64,000 nucleotides of DNA from Butyricicoccus sp. OM04-18BH. Lineage in GTDB: Bacteria; Bacillota; Clostridia; Oscillospirales; Butyricicoccaceae. This document shows positions 27,159 to 37,800 of this stretch, in pieces; the first letter of the stretch is position 1; each line of letters opens with the position of its first letter. Position numbers and translations under genes: made by a program. A model generated the notes under the pieces. That model made no database searches. It had not been told where the DNA came from and saw nothing but the letters and a program-made list of their open reading frames with translations. The stretch lies in NCBI RefSeq assembly GCF_003481705.1, contig NZ_QULN01000012.1, forward strand, positions 1 through 64,000. Reading direction: 5' to 3'.

Positions 27159-27569
27159 TTAGTTCTGTATATTTTCTGCAAAGGAGACTTCATCCGCGGT
27201 CATGGTGTCGGGGCGGTGTTCACTCCGAATGTCACGGAGAATACCTTTCAGATCATCCGCAATCAGGCTTCCGAAATATTCATCTTCCCGAATCTGCGCC
27301 ACTTCTAACGTCCGCAGGTGCAGGTCATTTTCCTCACTGCCGTTTTTCATCAGTGCTATCTGCCGGACGGCTTCCAGCACGGCATTCATATCGTTGACCC
27401 GCATATCCGCGATCAGGTCAACGTAAATCTCAGCATCCAGCATGAAGCGCTGGAAATCCTTGTGGCAGATCAGCTCCGACAGCAGCCGGCGGTTGAACTT
27501 GCCCGTTTTCAATACATCAATCGAAGCATCACTCAAATGTAGCTCATGCAGAGCTGTGTTCAATGTCAC
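27159..27569 (-). CDS. Hypothetical protein, mobile-element associated
   Basis: 136 aa, predominantly helical, without signal peptide or membrane segment. It reads cleanly from LNTALHELHLSD to a charged C-terminus. It is paired with the 66-aa gene downstream. Position beside an oriT suggests an accessory mobilisation or maintenance role, which is inference only. Confidence 0.55.
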   Translation of the reverse strand: MTLNTALHELHLSDASIDVLKTGKFNRRLLSELICHKDFQRFMLDAEIYVDLIADMRVNDMNAVLEAVRQIALMKNGSEENDLHLRTLEVAQIREDEYFGSLIADDLKGILRDIRSEHRPDTMTADEVSFAENIQN

Positions 27570-27598
27570 TTAGTTAGCAAGTAAGGAACCTCACAAAG

Positions 27599-27641
27599 AC
27601 AGCACACAGCAAAGCCAGAGCAAGCTGTGTGCTGTTTTTTG
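27599..27641 (+). terminator. Intrinsic terminator
   Basis: Perfect 12-bp stem ACAGCACACAGC (27599-27610) with GCTGTGTGCTGT (27624-27635), then TTTT. A second hairpin, AAAGCGGAT/ATCCGCTTT, follows at about 27663-27687. Confidence 0.7.
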
Positions 27642-27718
27642 CGACATCAGGGCATGACAACAAAGCGGATCGGAAAATCCGCTTTAAAAAGAATGTTCAA
27701 ATCACAAAATAAATGAAT

Positions 27719-27912
27719 ACGACAAAATAGTATATTTCACGAATAAAATATGCCTTTCAAAAGAGGTCTCTCAGCGCACATCCTACACAAATAATGCAGG
27801 GTATCTACACAGATCGTGCACCCCTGGAACAAGCGCAATGCAGCGGGAATGACCGAATTGGTTGTTTCGCAAGAATCATTGTCGCAAGGGGGGTACATTA
27901 TTTGTATAGATA
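27719..27912. repeat. Attachment-site-like direct repeat, unit 1
   Basis: Unit 1 of an approximately 200-bp direct repeat (unit 2 at 27966-28165). It contains CCTACACAAATAATG at 27782-27796 and, inverted, TACATTATTTGTATAG near 27893. Core-type sites thus face each other at both ends of the unit. Confidence 0.65.
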
Positions 27913-27965
27913 CCTCCTTTTATACGGAACATAATTCTGAACAATATCAACCTATAGAATGAATC

Positions 27966-28165
27966 AATGCGGCAGAATGGTACATTTCACGAATATAATA
28001 TGCCTTTAAAAAGAGGTCGCTCAGAACACACCCTACACAAATAATGTAGGGTATCTACACAAATCGTGCACCCCCTGAAACAAGCGCAATGCAGCGGGAA
28101 TGACCAAGTTGGTTGTTTTGCAAGAATCATTGTCGCAAGGGGGGTACATTATTTGTGTAGGTGCA
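27966..28165. repeat. Attachment-site-like direct repeat, unit 2
   Basis: Contains the palindromic site CCCTACA-CAAATAA-TGTAGGG (28031-28051). At its right end is an inverted 17-bp match, TACATTATTTGTGTAGG (28144-28160), identical to the site at 16157. It ends 6 bp before the recombinase gene fragment. Confidence 0.7.
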
Positions 28166-28170
28166 TATAG

Positions 28171-28380
28171 TGGTTCGACAGCGAACTGCGGCGGCTGATC
28201 AAGCAGCTGGGTTATCACAATAAGATACGCTGCTCCGATAGCAAATACCGTTCCGAAATTTATATTTATCGCGGCAGTGAGCGCAGAAAACGGCTCGACC
28301 GCCGTGCGGTCGGCATCATCAGCATCGCGCTCGGCCACAGCCGCGAGGATACCGTGATTACCAATTATATTAATCTTTAA
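28171..28380 (+). pseudogene. C-terminal fragment of a tyrosine recombinase
   Basis: 69 codons in frame to the stop. It is nearly identical to the last part of the recombinase at 15094-16113 (GYHNKIRCSDSKYRSEIY through ALGHSREDTVITNYINL). It retains the final His and Tyr but lacks the first Arg and the HxxR box. It starts right after a core-type site, so it is probably the scar of an integration or deletion event. Confidence 0.85.
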
Positions 28381-28383
28381 TGT

Positions 28384-28660
28384 AAGAATCCGCCTCTGTG
28401 CTGTGAAAACTTGCGCAGAGGCGGATTCTTATGTTGTATGCAATATAACGAGATGTATGAAAAATACATAGCGATTCTTTCTTCGCAAAAAATTCTCCGC
28501 GGCACTCTCCCATCCTGGAAGAAGAGCCGCGGAGAAATAAATATATTTTCAGTGCCAATACAAAGACCATTAATCTTTACACCACTTTGCTTTTTCCAAT
28601 GAAAAGATCGGAGATTACTATACAGAAAAGCGACAGGCAAATACCTGTCGCTTTTCTTTG
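28384..28660. other. Three consecutive strong hairpins, no gene
   Basis: Stems at 28384-28398/28416-28430 (AAGAATCCGCCTCTG), 28493-28503/28526-28536 (TTCTCCGCGGC) and 28624-28637/28644-28657 (AGAAAAGCGACAGG). The first is a plausible terminator for the recombinase fragment. The third can terminate the SLH pseudogene on the minus strand. Confidence 0.6.
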
Positions 28661-28672
28661 AGGAAAATGAAT

Positions 28673-29290
28673 TTACCACTTCGTAAGTTCCCATGCCTTA
28701 ATATCGTCAGCAATGCTTCCATTATAGGAAGAAAACTTACGTTTATTACCGATATGAATGTTGGCACGAACCTCGTTATAAAGTGCCTCATCCGGATGGT
28801 TCGGATATGCGATCTGAAGTGATGTTTGCAAAGTCCGGGATATCCGCAGCGGTCAGCAGCGGCTTCTGGGTCAGCTCTGCATCCGGACCGGCGCCGAGGC
28901 CCTTCTCCAGCATGTAGAAAGCCAGCTCGCGCGAGCAGTTCTTATCATAGTTCTGGGGAGTGATCGCACCGAGGTTCGGCAGACACTGCAGATCGTTGAT
29001 GCAGTAATCAACAACGCCATAAGCCCAATACTTGGTATTGTTTGCACTCTTGCCCGCATAGCCCTTTGCAGAACAAATCAGTTTTGCCATCTGGCCAATC
29101 GTGAGCTTGTCTTCGGGGCCATACTTACCGTTGCCGTAGCCCTTAATAAGACCGCCTTCGGACATCTTGTTGATGTAAGAGGTAGCCCAGTGGTTAGACG
29201 GCACGTCGCTGAAATTAGATGCCGCAAAGGCGGATGCCGTCATACTTGCCGCCAATGCCGCCGCCAGTGCTAATGAGGTAATTCTTTTGC
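28673..29290 (-). pseudogene. SLH-domain secreted protein, truncated and frameshifted
   Basis: The frame opens inside a signal peptide (KRITSLALAAALAASMTASAFA) without a start codon. It continues into an SLH domain (SNFSDVPSNHWATSYINKMSEGGLIKG) and then NYDKNCSRELAFYML. After PDFANI the frame shifts; the +1 frame continues with LQIAYPNHPDEALYNEVRAN to a stop at 28673. The 5' truncation coincides with the end of the resolvase gene, so arrival of the resolvase segment probably removed the start. Confidence 0.75.
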
Positions 29291-29300
29291 ACGTGTGTTC

Positions 29301-29894
<594 letters not shown>

Positions 29895-29914
29895 ATGAAT
29901 TCCCCCGTTTTCCC

Positions 29915-29986
29915 GGTTTTGACACCGCAAGTTTTGAATATAGGTTTTGACACCTCTATTATAACTTATGACGCTGGGTTTTGCAA
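29915..29986 (-). promoter_or_regulatory. Resolvase promoter with two direct repeats (res-like)
   Basis: Minus strand TTGCAA (29981-29986), 17 bp, TATAAT (29958-29963). Two copies of GGTGTCAAAACC (minus strand) follow at 29943-29954 and 29915-29926, 28 bp apart. They are candidate resolvase-binding subsites or operators. Confidence 0.6.
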
Positions 29987-30136
29987 CCGGTGGCAATACT
30001 TGAAAGATATGACACCGGGGAAAGCCCTGTTCGCGGCCTGCCTTTCGGTGCTTTGCCTGCGTGTTAAATCCGGGGGGTCACTTCGCGCTGCTTCCAGAGC
30101 GTCGCTCCGTGGCGGCCGCACGCTTCTCAAAACGCT

Positions 30137-30192
30137 GTAAAGCTAAAAAGTTGCAGAGTTATAACTTTACAACGTTATAACTCTGCAACTTT
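30137..30192. repeat. Octamer-period array F forming a perfect 18-bp hairpin
   Basis: Seven 8-bp units. The arms 30147-30164 and 30175-30192 are exact inverted copies (starting AAAGTTGCAGAG) with a 10-nt loop. It lies 5 bp from the stop of the giant SLH gene, so it could double as its terminator. Confidence 0.75.
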
Positions 30193-30196
30193 CTAT

Positions 30197-33100
30197 TTAT
30201 TGATACCGCGTCCAGTCGGGGACGCTCGTCAGCTTCGTCCAGCTTTCGCCGACTTCGCCCTGACGGTTGAAGTCATGGCTGTTCGTGGCCTCCTGCACAG
30301 CAAGGTAGTGCCAGTCGGACGGCTTGTTGTCCGGCCACGTTACCATGCTGTCCAGCAGGTCGCTTTCGCTCTGCGGCATACGGCAGAGTACGCGGTTGAT
30401 CATGGTCATGGCCTCAGCGCGGGTGATGCGGGCGTCGGGGCGGAACGTGCCGTCCGGGTAGCCCGAAATCCAGCCGAACGCCGCCGCTCTCTCGATCTCG
30501 TTTTCCGCCCAGTGACCGGAAATGTCGGAGAAGCTGCCGCTGTTCTCGACCGGTTTGGTGTTGAAGCGCGCGCAGATCGCCGCAAATTCCGCACGAGTGA
30601 TCGAGGCATCAGGGTCAAAGCGGTCCGCACGGCGGCCCTTGACGATGCCGAGCTTCGCCATCGTGGAAACCGCCTTGTTGTGCCACTGGCCGTCCGAAAC
30701 ATCGGAAAATTCGTTGTCGGCGGTCAGATTTCCGTCGCGAATGTCGGATTTGAGCAGTCTGAAGAAGATCGTCGCTGTTTCCGCACGGCTGATATTGCCC
30801 TCCGGGTGCACCTTTCCGTCCGGATAGCCGATGACGTAGGCGAAATGGTCGTCGCCGTTGAGCTTGTCCGGCACACCGGTCGCCTCCCAGCCTGCATAGA
30901 CCGTCTTGTCGCTGTTCATCGTCACGGTCGTGATCTTCTGCGTCAGCGCCTTGTCGGCATACCAGCCGGTAAAGGTATAGCTCTCGCGGGTCGGGGTCTT
31001 GCCGAGCGTCACCTTCGTGCCGGAGGAACAGCGCTCATCCTTGTAAGCCGTGCCGCCGTTCGACTCGTAGTGCAGCGTATAGCGGGTCGAGTGGCCGGAA
31101 GAGCTGCCGCCGCCGGTGCTGCCGAACCGGTAGACATAGGTCACATCTCCGGTAATGCCGTTCGGGTCGGTGTTCGGCGTCTGTTCCCAGCCGCCGGCGG
31201 TATTTTCGTATCCCGGCGCCGGGAGCATGATCTGCGGTACATAGCTTGCGTCCAGCGTGCCGCTCGCGGTGCCGTCCGCCTGCGGATAGAGCACGACCGT
31301 TACGGTCTTGTCCTCTGCTGCGCCGCCCGACCATGTGCCGTTGACGATGCGGAACGTGACGGCGGCATTTTTTGCCCAGTGTGCATACAGGGTTGTGGGG
31401 CGGTTCACCTTTTCTTCAAAATTCGCCCGATTGCCGCCGTCGGCCGCCGTATACCAGCCGAGGAAGGTATAGCCGTTTCTGACCGGCGTACTTTCCGCCG
31501 CAACCTTCTCGGTATCTGTCTGAATTTTCACATAGCGCATGGCCTCGCCGCTGCTCCATACGCCGCCGTTGGCGTCGAACGTCACGATCGGCCACCACTG
31601 GGCGACGAAGGTCAGATTGGAGCGTACAGGCATATTCAGAACATCCGGATCGGTATAGAAAAGGTTATCCAGATCCCAGTCCTTGAAGAAATAGTAGGTC
31701 GCCTCACCGGGAACCGGGGTCGGCAGGCTTATGCGTTCCTTCCGCAGGGTAGAGCCGTAGGGAACCGTATATGTAAGAACAACGGTCTGTTTGTTCGCAT
31801 CCAGGTATCCGCGTTCGGCCCCTTCATAATCCGCGAGAAACGTTACGGTACAGTAGTCAGGATGTGTCCATTTGCCGTAGAGGTCGATATTCTGACCTGC
31901 GCTGCTGCACGTTACCGTGGTTACGGAAGTGCCATTGCAGGCCTCGTTAGTATACCAGCCCGAGAACTTCCAGCCCTCTACTGGGGCAACCGTTGCGACC
32001 GGATAAGGCGTATCCTTGGTCACTGTCGCCTGCGGCGGGAGGGCGGCGGAATCCGGGTTCTCCGTGCTCACCCAGTGATAAGTTACCGTGCATTTGTTCT
32101 TCGGAGGGAAGGTATAGGTATAGACATAGTTTCCCGTCTCACTGATGCCGTCGGTGTTCGTGTTCGGGCGGCTGTCCCACGCGCCGGGAGCCTGGTATCC
32201 GCCGTCCGGAATCATACCCGTCGGCACGTCATTCTCAGACAGCGTTCCGAAGCCGTTGCGCAGATCGACGGTAACATTCTTGTCCGCGCTCAAGTGGTCC
32301 GACCATGTGCCGTTCTGCACCTTGAAGGTCACGATCTTCGTGCCGAGCCTCGTCCAGCGGCCGTAAAGGTTGGTGTTTGCGGTCAGAACCTCGCCGTCCT
32401 CTTGGAATTTCTGCGTGCAGGCGTAATCCTTGTACCAGCCGTCGAACTCGAAGCCGTCCGCCGTCGGCGCAGTCGCCTTATAGCGACAGTTTCCGTCTCC
32501 GTCAAGCGAAAGGCTCAGCGCGGACGGCGCCGCAATTTTATTGCCGTCCCCGTCCACCGGGATGACCGAGCCGGCCCAGTGAAACGAGACCTGAATCTCG
32601 GGCAGCCAGCGGCCGTACAGCTTGAGGTCGCTGCCGAACGCCGGGAACACTCTTCCGGTGTATTTGACGTAGGTCTTTCCGCCGTATTCCCACGTTGACT
32701 TATCCGGCTTATCCTTGTCGATCGTCTCGTCCCACAGGCGGTACCAGCCGTCGAATTTCAGGTTCAGGTTTTTCCCGGCCACTGCGTTCTGCGTCGGCGC
32801 GGCAGGCTTGTGCGTCGTTCCGCGCGCGGCGTGCTCGTGTTTGGGCAGAGGAATGTCCGGCTTCCAGCGCCCGATCCAGTCATAGTCGATGCAGACCGGG
32901 TCGGTGATGGTGATGACGACCTTCTCGCCGTAATTCGCGCCCCTGATCTCGCCTGCCTGCGCCTGCGGCGGAATCGGCAGAATGTTCAGAGAGGTCTGGA
33001 TGGCGTCGTCGTCGTCGATGGCCGCAAGGTTCTGTTCGGTATGGCGGGAGGGCGTCGACTCGAACAGCGGCGTTCCGCTGCTGTCATAGCCGGTGAAGCT

Positions 33101-34339
33101 GTAATAATCCACCGACGCGACCTCGCGGATGCTGCCGGCGGACAGGATATGGTGGCCGTCCTTCAGCTGGCTCCAGCTGTATCCACCCGCGCCCTCGGTG
33201 AAGTGGTCCACATCAATGCTCATCTCCTCGGCTGCGCCCTCGCCGACGTTGGCGTCGATTTTGGTCATCAGCTCGTTGAGCGCCTCGTCGATGTCGTGCA
33301 CCTGACTGAGTCCCTTGAAATAGTCCGCGCCGCTTGTAGACGCATTGCCGCAGATGGACGCCATGGTGGAGTTGAAGAAGTCTCGCTGCTTGTCGGGGTC
33401 GTTCAGAGACTCACTGTTTCCCAGGTTCAGCTTGTTGAAATCGCCCAGACCGAAAATGGTCGCGCCATAGGTTTTCTTGAGCGTGTTCGCCGCCTCGATC
33501 GCCGCATCCGGGCGCAGCTTTTGATAAGTGCCGCTGTTCTGGTAGGGGAGCGAGCTGGCGGCGATGCAGACGATCAGATTTCGTTCCTTACCGTCTGCCT
33601 CGGCCTTGGCGATCTTGGCAAGCTGCTCCGTGATGGTCAGACCGGCGTCCATGCGCGCCGCACCGGCGTACCACGGCACCATTTTATCGGCGTCGATGAC
33701 CTGCTTGGCGTCGCTGACCGTCAGGAACACATCGTCATAGCCATCTGTACCATCTGTGTTTGTCAGATAGCCCGACGGCAGCTTCGGCAGGGTCGCGTCA
33801 GTGTGACCATCTATCTGGTTCCATTCCGTCCAGCCGCTCTGCGAATGAAAGCCGGATGTGGTATAATAGCCGGTGTTCAGGCTGTCATTACTGCTCGACA
33901 GCCTGCCGGGGTAGAGCGCGGCATCATAGCTGTCGCCGATGCCGGGGTTGTTGATGCGGCCGTAGCCCGCGATCGCAATGCGGTGCTCGCCGCCGGTGGT
34001 CGGCTGCGGCATCCCGTCCAGCAGGCGGTCTATGGCGCCCAGGATTTCCGCGCGCTCGTCGCCGGAACTGGCCGAGCCGTTCTGCGTATTCATGAATTTT
34101 GACTGCTCGATCAGGAAAATGATGTCGCAGGGCTTGACCGTCCGGGTCTTGTTGGCCGAATCGGTCATGTAAGCCTCGATCTGCGCGGTGATCTGTCCGG
34201 TCTCCGCGTGCTGCACGGTGGCCTTGACGGTCGCCGCCGCGTTTTCTGCGTTCCCTGCCGCCTGCGCCGGTGCCGGAAGCAGGGCGAAGATCATGCAGAA
34301 TGCCAGAAAACAGGATAAAATACGTCTTTTCATATCCAT
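30197..34339 (-). CDS. Giant SLH surface protein with VWA domain and InlB-type repeats
   Basis: 1380 aa. A signal peptide (about 1-28, ending AQAA) is followed by a von Willebrand A domain (about 70-370) and then several beta-grasp InlB/Listeria-Bacteroides repeats (pattern F-GWY-x(5-9)-LYG-W or LYAHW, about 540-1140). Three SLH domains lie at the C-terminus (from about 1160), non-covalently bound to secondary cell wall polymer. The expected MIDAS motif D-x-S-x-S reads LIEQSKFMN, so metal binding by the VWA domain is probably lost or altered. An adhesin or cell-surface scaffold role is inferred. A TATAAT sits at 34381-34386 (minus strand) with a poor -35. Confidence 0.85.
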   Translation of the reverse strand: MDMKRRILSCFLAFCMIFALLPAPAQAAGNAENAAATVKATVQHAETGQITAQIEAYMTDSANKTRTVKPCDIIFLIEQSKFMNTQNGSASSGDERAEILGAIDRLLDGMPQPTTGGEHRIAIAGYGRINNPGIGDSYDAALYPGRLSSSNDSLNTGYYTTSGFHSQSGWTEWNQIDGHTDATLPKLPSGYLTNTDGTDGYDDVFLTVSDAKQVIDADKMVPWYAGAARMDAGLTITEQLAKIAKAEADGKERNLIVCIAASSLPYQNSGTYQKLRPDAAIEAANTLKKTYGATIFGLGDFNKLNLGNSESLNDPDKQRDFFNSTMASICGNASTSGADYFKGLSQVHDIDEALNELMTKIDANVGEGAAEEMSIDVDHFTEGAGGYSWSQLKDGHHILSAGSIREVASVDYYSFTGYDSSGTPLFESTPSRHTEQNLAAIDDDDAIQTSLNILPIPPQAQAGEIRGANYGEKVVITITDPVCIDYDWIGRWKPDIPLPKHEHAARGTTHKPAAPTQNAVAGKNLNLKFDGWYRLWDETIDKDKPDKSTWEYGGKTYVKYTGRVFPAFGSDLKLYGRWLPEIQVSFHWAGSVIPVDGDGNKIAAPSALSLSLDGDGNCRYKATAPTADGFEFDGWYKDYACTQKFQEDGEVLTANTNLYGRWTRLGTKIVTFKVQNGTWSDHLSADKNVTVDLRNGFGTLSENDVPTGMIPDGGYQAPGAWDSRPNTNTDGISETGNYVYTYTFPPKNKCTVTYHWVSTENPDSAALPPQATVTKDTPYPVATVAPVEGWKFSGWYTNEACNGTSVTTVTCSSAGQNIDLYGKWTHPDYCTVTFLADYEGAERGYLDANKQTVVLTYTVPYGSTLRKERISLPTPVPGEATYYFFKDWDLDNLFYTDPDVLNMPVRSNLTFVAQWWPIVTFDANGGVWSSGEAMRYVKIQTDTEKVAAESTPVRNGYTFLGWYTAADGGNRANFEEKVNRPTTLYAHWAKNAAVTFRIVNGTWSGGAAEDKTVTVVLYPQADGTASGTLDASYVPQIMLPAPGYENTAGGWEQTPNTDPNGITGDVTYVYRFGSTGGGSSSGHSTRYTLHYESNGGTAYKDERCSSGTKVTLGKTPTRESYTFTGWYADKALTQKITTVTMNSDKTVYAGWEATGVPDKLNGDDHFAYVIGYPDGKVHPEGNISRAETATIFFRLLKSDIRDGNLTADNEFSDVSDGQWHNKAVSTMAKLGIVKGRRADRFDPDASITRAEFAAICARFNTKPVENSGSFSDISGHWAENEIERAAAFGWISGYPDGTFRPDARITRAEAMTMINRVLCRMPQSESDLLDSMVTWPDNKPSDWHYLAVQEATNSHDFNRQGEVGESWTKLTSVPDWTRYQ

Positions 34340-34611
34340 ATCATTCCTTTCTCAGCATGAAATATACTGTGTATTTCCCAATTATAGCACCGGAGCGGAG
34401 CGTATTCAGGGAATAAACTGGAAGGAAACGATGCAGAAAAGCCGCAGAAAGTGTATTTTTCTGCACGGCGGCTCTCCCGTATCCGTTTTCTCTGTTCCGC
34501 GCGCGGCGCACAAACTAACAAGTTGTTAATGGTTATTTTTCAGGTTCCGCTGTATCCTACAGGTACGGTGGAACCTTTTTATCTGCATTCTGAGAAAGGA
34601 GGGGAGGGCAG

Positions 34612-34878
34612 ATGGAGCGGAAATACATCGAGGCCGTCCGTCCGCTCGGCGGTCATGTGCTTCAGGTCGATTTCGTCTCCGGGAGCAGGCTCCTGCTGGA
34701 CATGGAGCCGTATCTGGACAAGTTCCGATTCCGGTCTCTTGCCGACCCGCAGATCTGGAACAGCGCGGTGACGAACGGCATTTTTGTCCGCTTCTGCGAC
34801 GTGGAACTGAGCCACGACGAGCTTCTGTCCATGGCGGAGCAGGAACACCACAGAAAAGGAGGAAAACAGTATGAGTAA
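34612..34878 (+). CDS. DUF2442 family protein
   Basis: 88 aa with the DUF2442 pattern (YIEAVRPL near the start, then a strand-rich region with LLDMEPYLDKFRFRSLADP). GGAGGGGAGGG precedes the ATG. Its end overlaps the start of the next gene by 8 bp, so it is coupled to the large SLH protein. DUF2442 proteins are often found beside DUF4160 or toxin-like partners; here there is none. Function unknown. Confidence 0.8.
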   Translation: MERKYIEAVRPLGGHVLQVDFVSGSRLLLDMEPYLDKFRFRSLADPQIWNSAVTNGIFVRFCDVELSHDELLSMAEQEHHRKGGKQYE

Positions 34879-37800
34879 AAAGCGAACGATACGGCGGCGG
34901 GGACTGAGCGCAGGACTGTCTGTGCTGCTGTGCCTGAGCATGCTGCCGATGGGAGCGCTGGCGGAGGAGCCGGACGGCAGTGAAGATGCGGCCCGGAACA
35001 CTATCGTTGAGAAAGCTGATACTGAGAATATCGAAAACACGACTGACAATGACGCTGTCGTCGAGAATGCCATCGTTGAAGACACAGCTGCTGAGAACGA
35101 CACTGTGGTGAGCAGCGATGATGCGGATGTTAACGCTCTGGATAGTGATGCGGATGCTGTTGACGTTCAGGCTGCTGTCGCAGAACACGCTCATCCGATT
35201 TGCGGCAGCGGGGACGCCTGCACAGACCCGAATCATGCCAGCCACGAGGTTATCACGGACTGGCTGCCGATCAGCAGTGAAAGTGAGCTGTCGAAAACAA
35301 CAGCGAACGGACACTACTATTTAACGGCTGATGTTGTTATTGATGAGTATTGGATGTGTCACAACAGTATCGTACTGTGTCTGAATGGCCATACCATCAC
35401 TTTTCTGGAGGCAAAGGACAGCACGACGAACGGCGGTGTTACAATCACAAGCGATACAACTTTCACGCTTTGTGACTGCTCGAAAAAACAGACCGGTAAA
35501 ATCACCGGTTCTACCCGCAGTGGTGTAAATGTAAGTGGAAGTAAAGCAATCTTCAATATGTACGGCGGTAAAATTACCGGAAACAGCCATAAAGGTACTA
35601 ATACTGATTCGAATGCTTATGGCGGCGGCGTTCGGGTAAGGCGCGAGTGTACTTTCAATATGTATGGCGGTGAGATTTCCGGCAATCAGAGTATTTCAAG
35701 TTGGTATTCCTATGGCGGCGGTGTCTGCGTTGAAGATAAAGGTTCTATCTTCAATATGTACGGCGGAAAAATCACCGAAAACACAGCCAAGAATGGCAGC
35801 GATGTTGCTTTGTATAGGTATGGCCGTATGTGCCTTTCCGGTGCACCGATCCTTGGCGATATCTACTTGGTTCACTTAGATATCGACGGTATTGATGTAG
35901 GAGAAGGCGGCTTAGCTGAAAATACGACCTATCAGATCAACTTTGCTGGAATGGAATCCCCCGATACGGTTTTCCACTGCATCGGTACGATGAGCAAGGA
36001 GGATGCCGGTCATTTCCCGGCACCCAGCGGAGCAAAATACGACCATGGAAACCCCTGGAGCGCGTGGTATAACGGAGAACAGCTCTTTTTCGTGCGTGAA
36101 AGCGCCAAACACCAGGGCGGCATTCATCCGATATGCGGAGACGGTGCAGACTGCACGGCTCCGGATCATACAGAAAATCACGAAAATATAGCCTGGACAC
36201 CGGTCGAGTATATCCATACAGAGACTCACGGAGACGAAGAATGGATAGAGCCGGGAAACTATTACCTGACCAAAGATACGATCCTTGCCAATAGTGCCTA
36301 TTCAAGAAAGATCGTCGTCACCGGAGACGTGAAGATCTGCCTGAACGGTCATACGCTGAAATACAGGCCTCGGACGACCGGACTATCAGGCCTTCGTCGT
36401 ATTTATCTGGAGGAAGGCGCCAGCTTCTCTATCTGCGACTGCTCGAAGGGACAAACCGGCAGGATCGTTCAGATTTCGGATGGCGGGAAAACGTATTCGT
36501 CTCTGTTCCAATGCCTGCGGAACAGCACGCTCAATCTCTTTGGCGGCGAGATCAGCGGCGGCGGCAGCAGCAAGGTACCGGATAACACTGCCTATCCGGG
36601 CGCAGTAAAGCTGTATGGCGGTACATTTAATATGTACGGCGGTAAGATTACGAACTGTACGGCAAATGCACAGTCGGTTATTGATGTAGACAGCTCCAGC
36701 GCCAGTGGACTGTACTATGGAGAAACAAGTGTTCCGGGTGTATTTAATATGTACGGCGGTGAAATCAGCGGCAACCAAATGACACCGTATACAGGTCAGC
36801 ACAATACCGCCGCGATTGATGCAACTGGCAATAAGGTTAACATTTACGGCGGCAAAATCTGCAATAACACCGCTGTCGGAAATGGAAATGTGGCGCATGG
36901 CGTAGATGTGATTTGGAGCGACCTTACCATCAGCGGCGGCGAAATTACCGGCAACAGCGGCTATGGCGTATGGATGACGAATAAAACACCGGCAACTGCC
37001 TTGTCCGGCGGCAAGATAACCGGCAATGCAAAGGGAAACTTCTGCTTTGCATTCCAGCGGACGAGCGGTTATGTTTCCTCTACTGCTGTTCTGGATAAAA
37101 ATATGGCACCCGACACTAACATCGGCATTACCATATCTCCTTTGGAGACCGACAAAGCATCGTATACCCTGTCCGAAGCCTGCGACACGGATAACAGCCG
37201 CTTTTTCCACTCGGATATGGCGGGTTACGCCGTAATCTATGATGAGGAAAGCAAAACCCTGCAGCTGCAGAAGGGCACGGCGCTCACCGGAACGCTCGAG
37301 ATCAACGGTGCTGCGAAGTTTGGACAGGAGCTGGCGGCAACGCTGACCGGTACGAATAACACCGGCACCTTGACCTATAAGTGGTATCGCAGCGGTGAAG
37401 ACGTCCCGATCGCAACCGATACCGACAAGTACACGCTGACTGCGGACGATATCGGCCAGACCATCACCGCGATGGTAAAGAGCAGTAAGGAACTCGGTTC
37501 GATGACTGCTGTTACCAAGGTGGTCGAAAAGGCAGACGGTCCTGCGGCTCCGGCTGCATTTACCCTTGGTTTTGCACTCAATGATGACCAAAAGACGTTC
37601 ACAGCGACCATTCCGGAGGTGAAAAACGCGGAGTACAGCTTCGACGGGAAACAGTATTCCGCAGTCAACACCAAGACGGACTGTGCGCCGAACACGGAAT
37701 ATACCGGCTATGTGCGAATCCCGGAAACCGATACGCAGAAGGCAAGTGCGGTGACCAGCAGCACGCAGACCGCTCCCAAGCTGACCGTTGCAGCGCCGGT

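Noticed and set aside
27777..28165. Possible CRISPR array because of repeated motifs
   Set aside because: There are only two long units with nearly identical interiors and internal inverted symmetry. Spacers are not unique and no cas genes are present.
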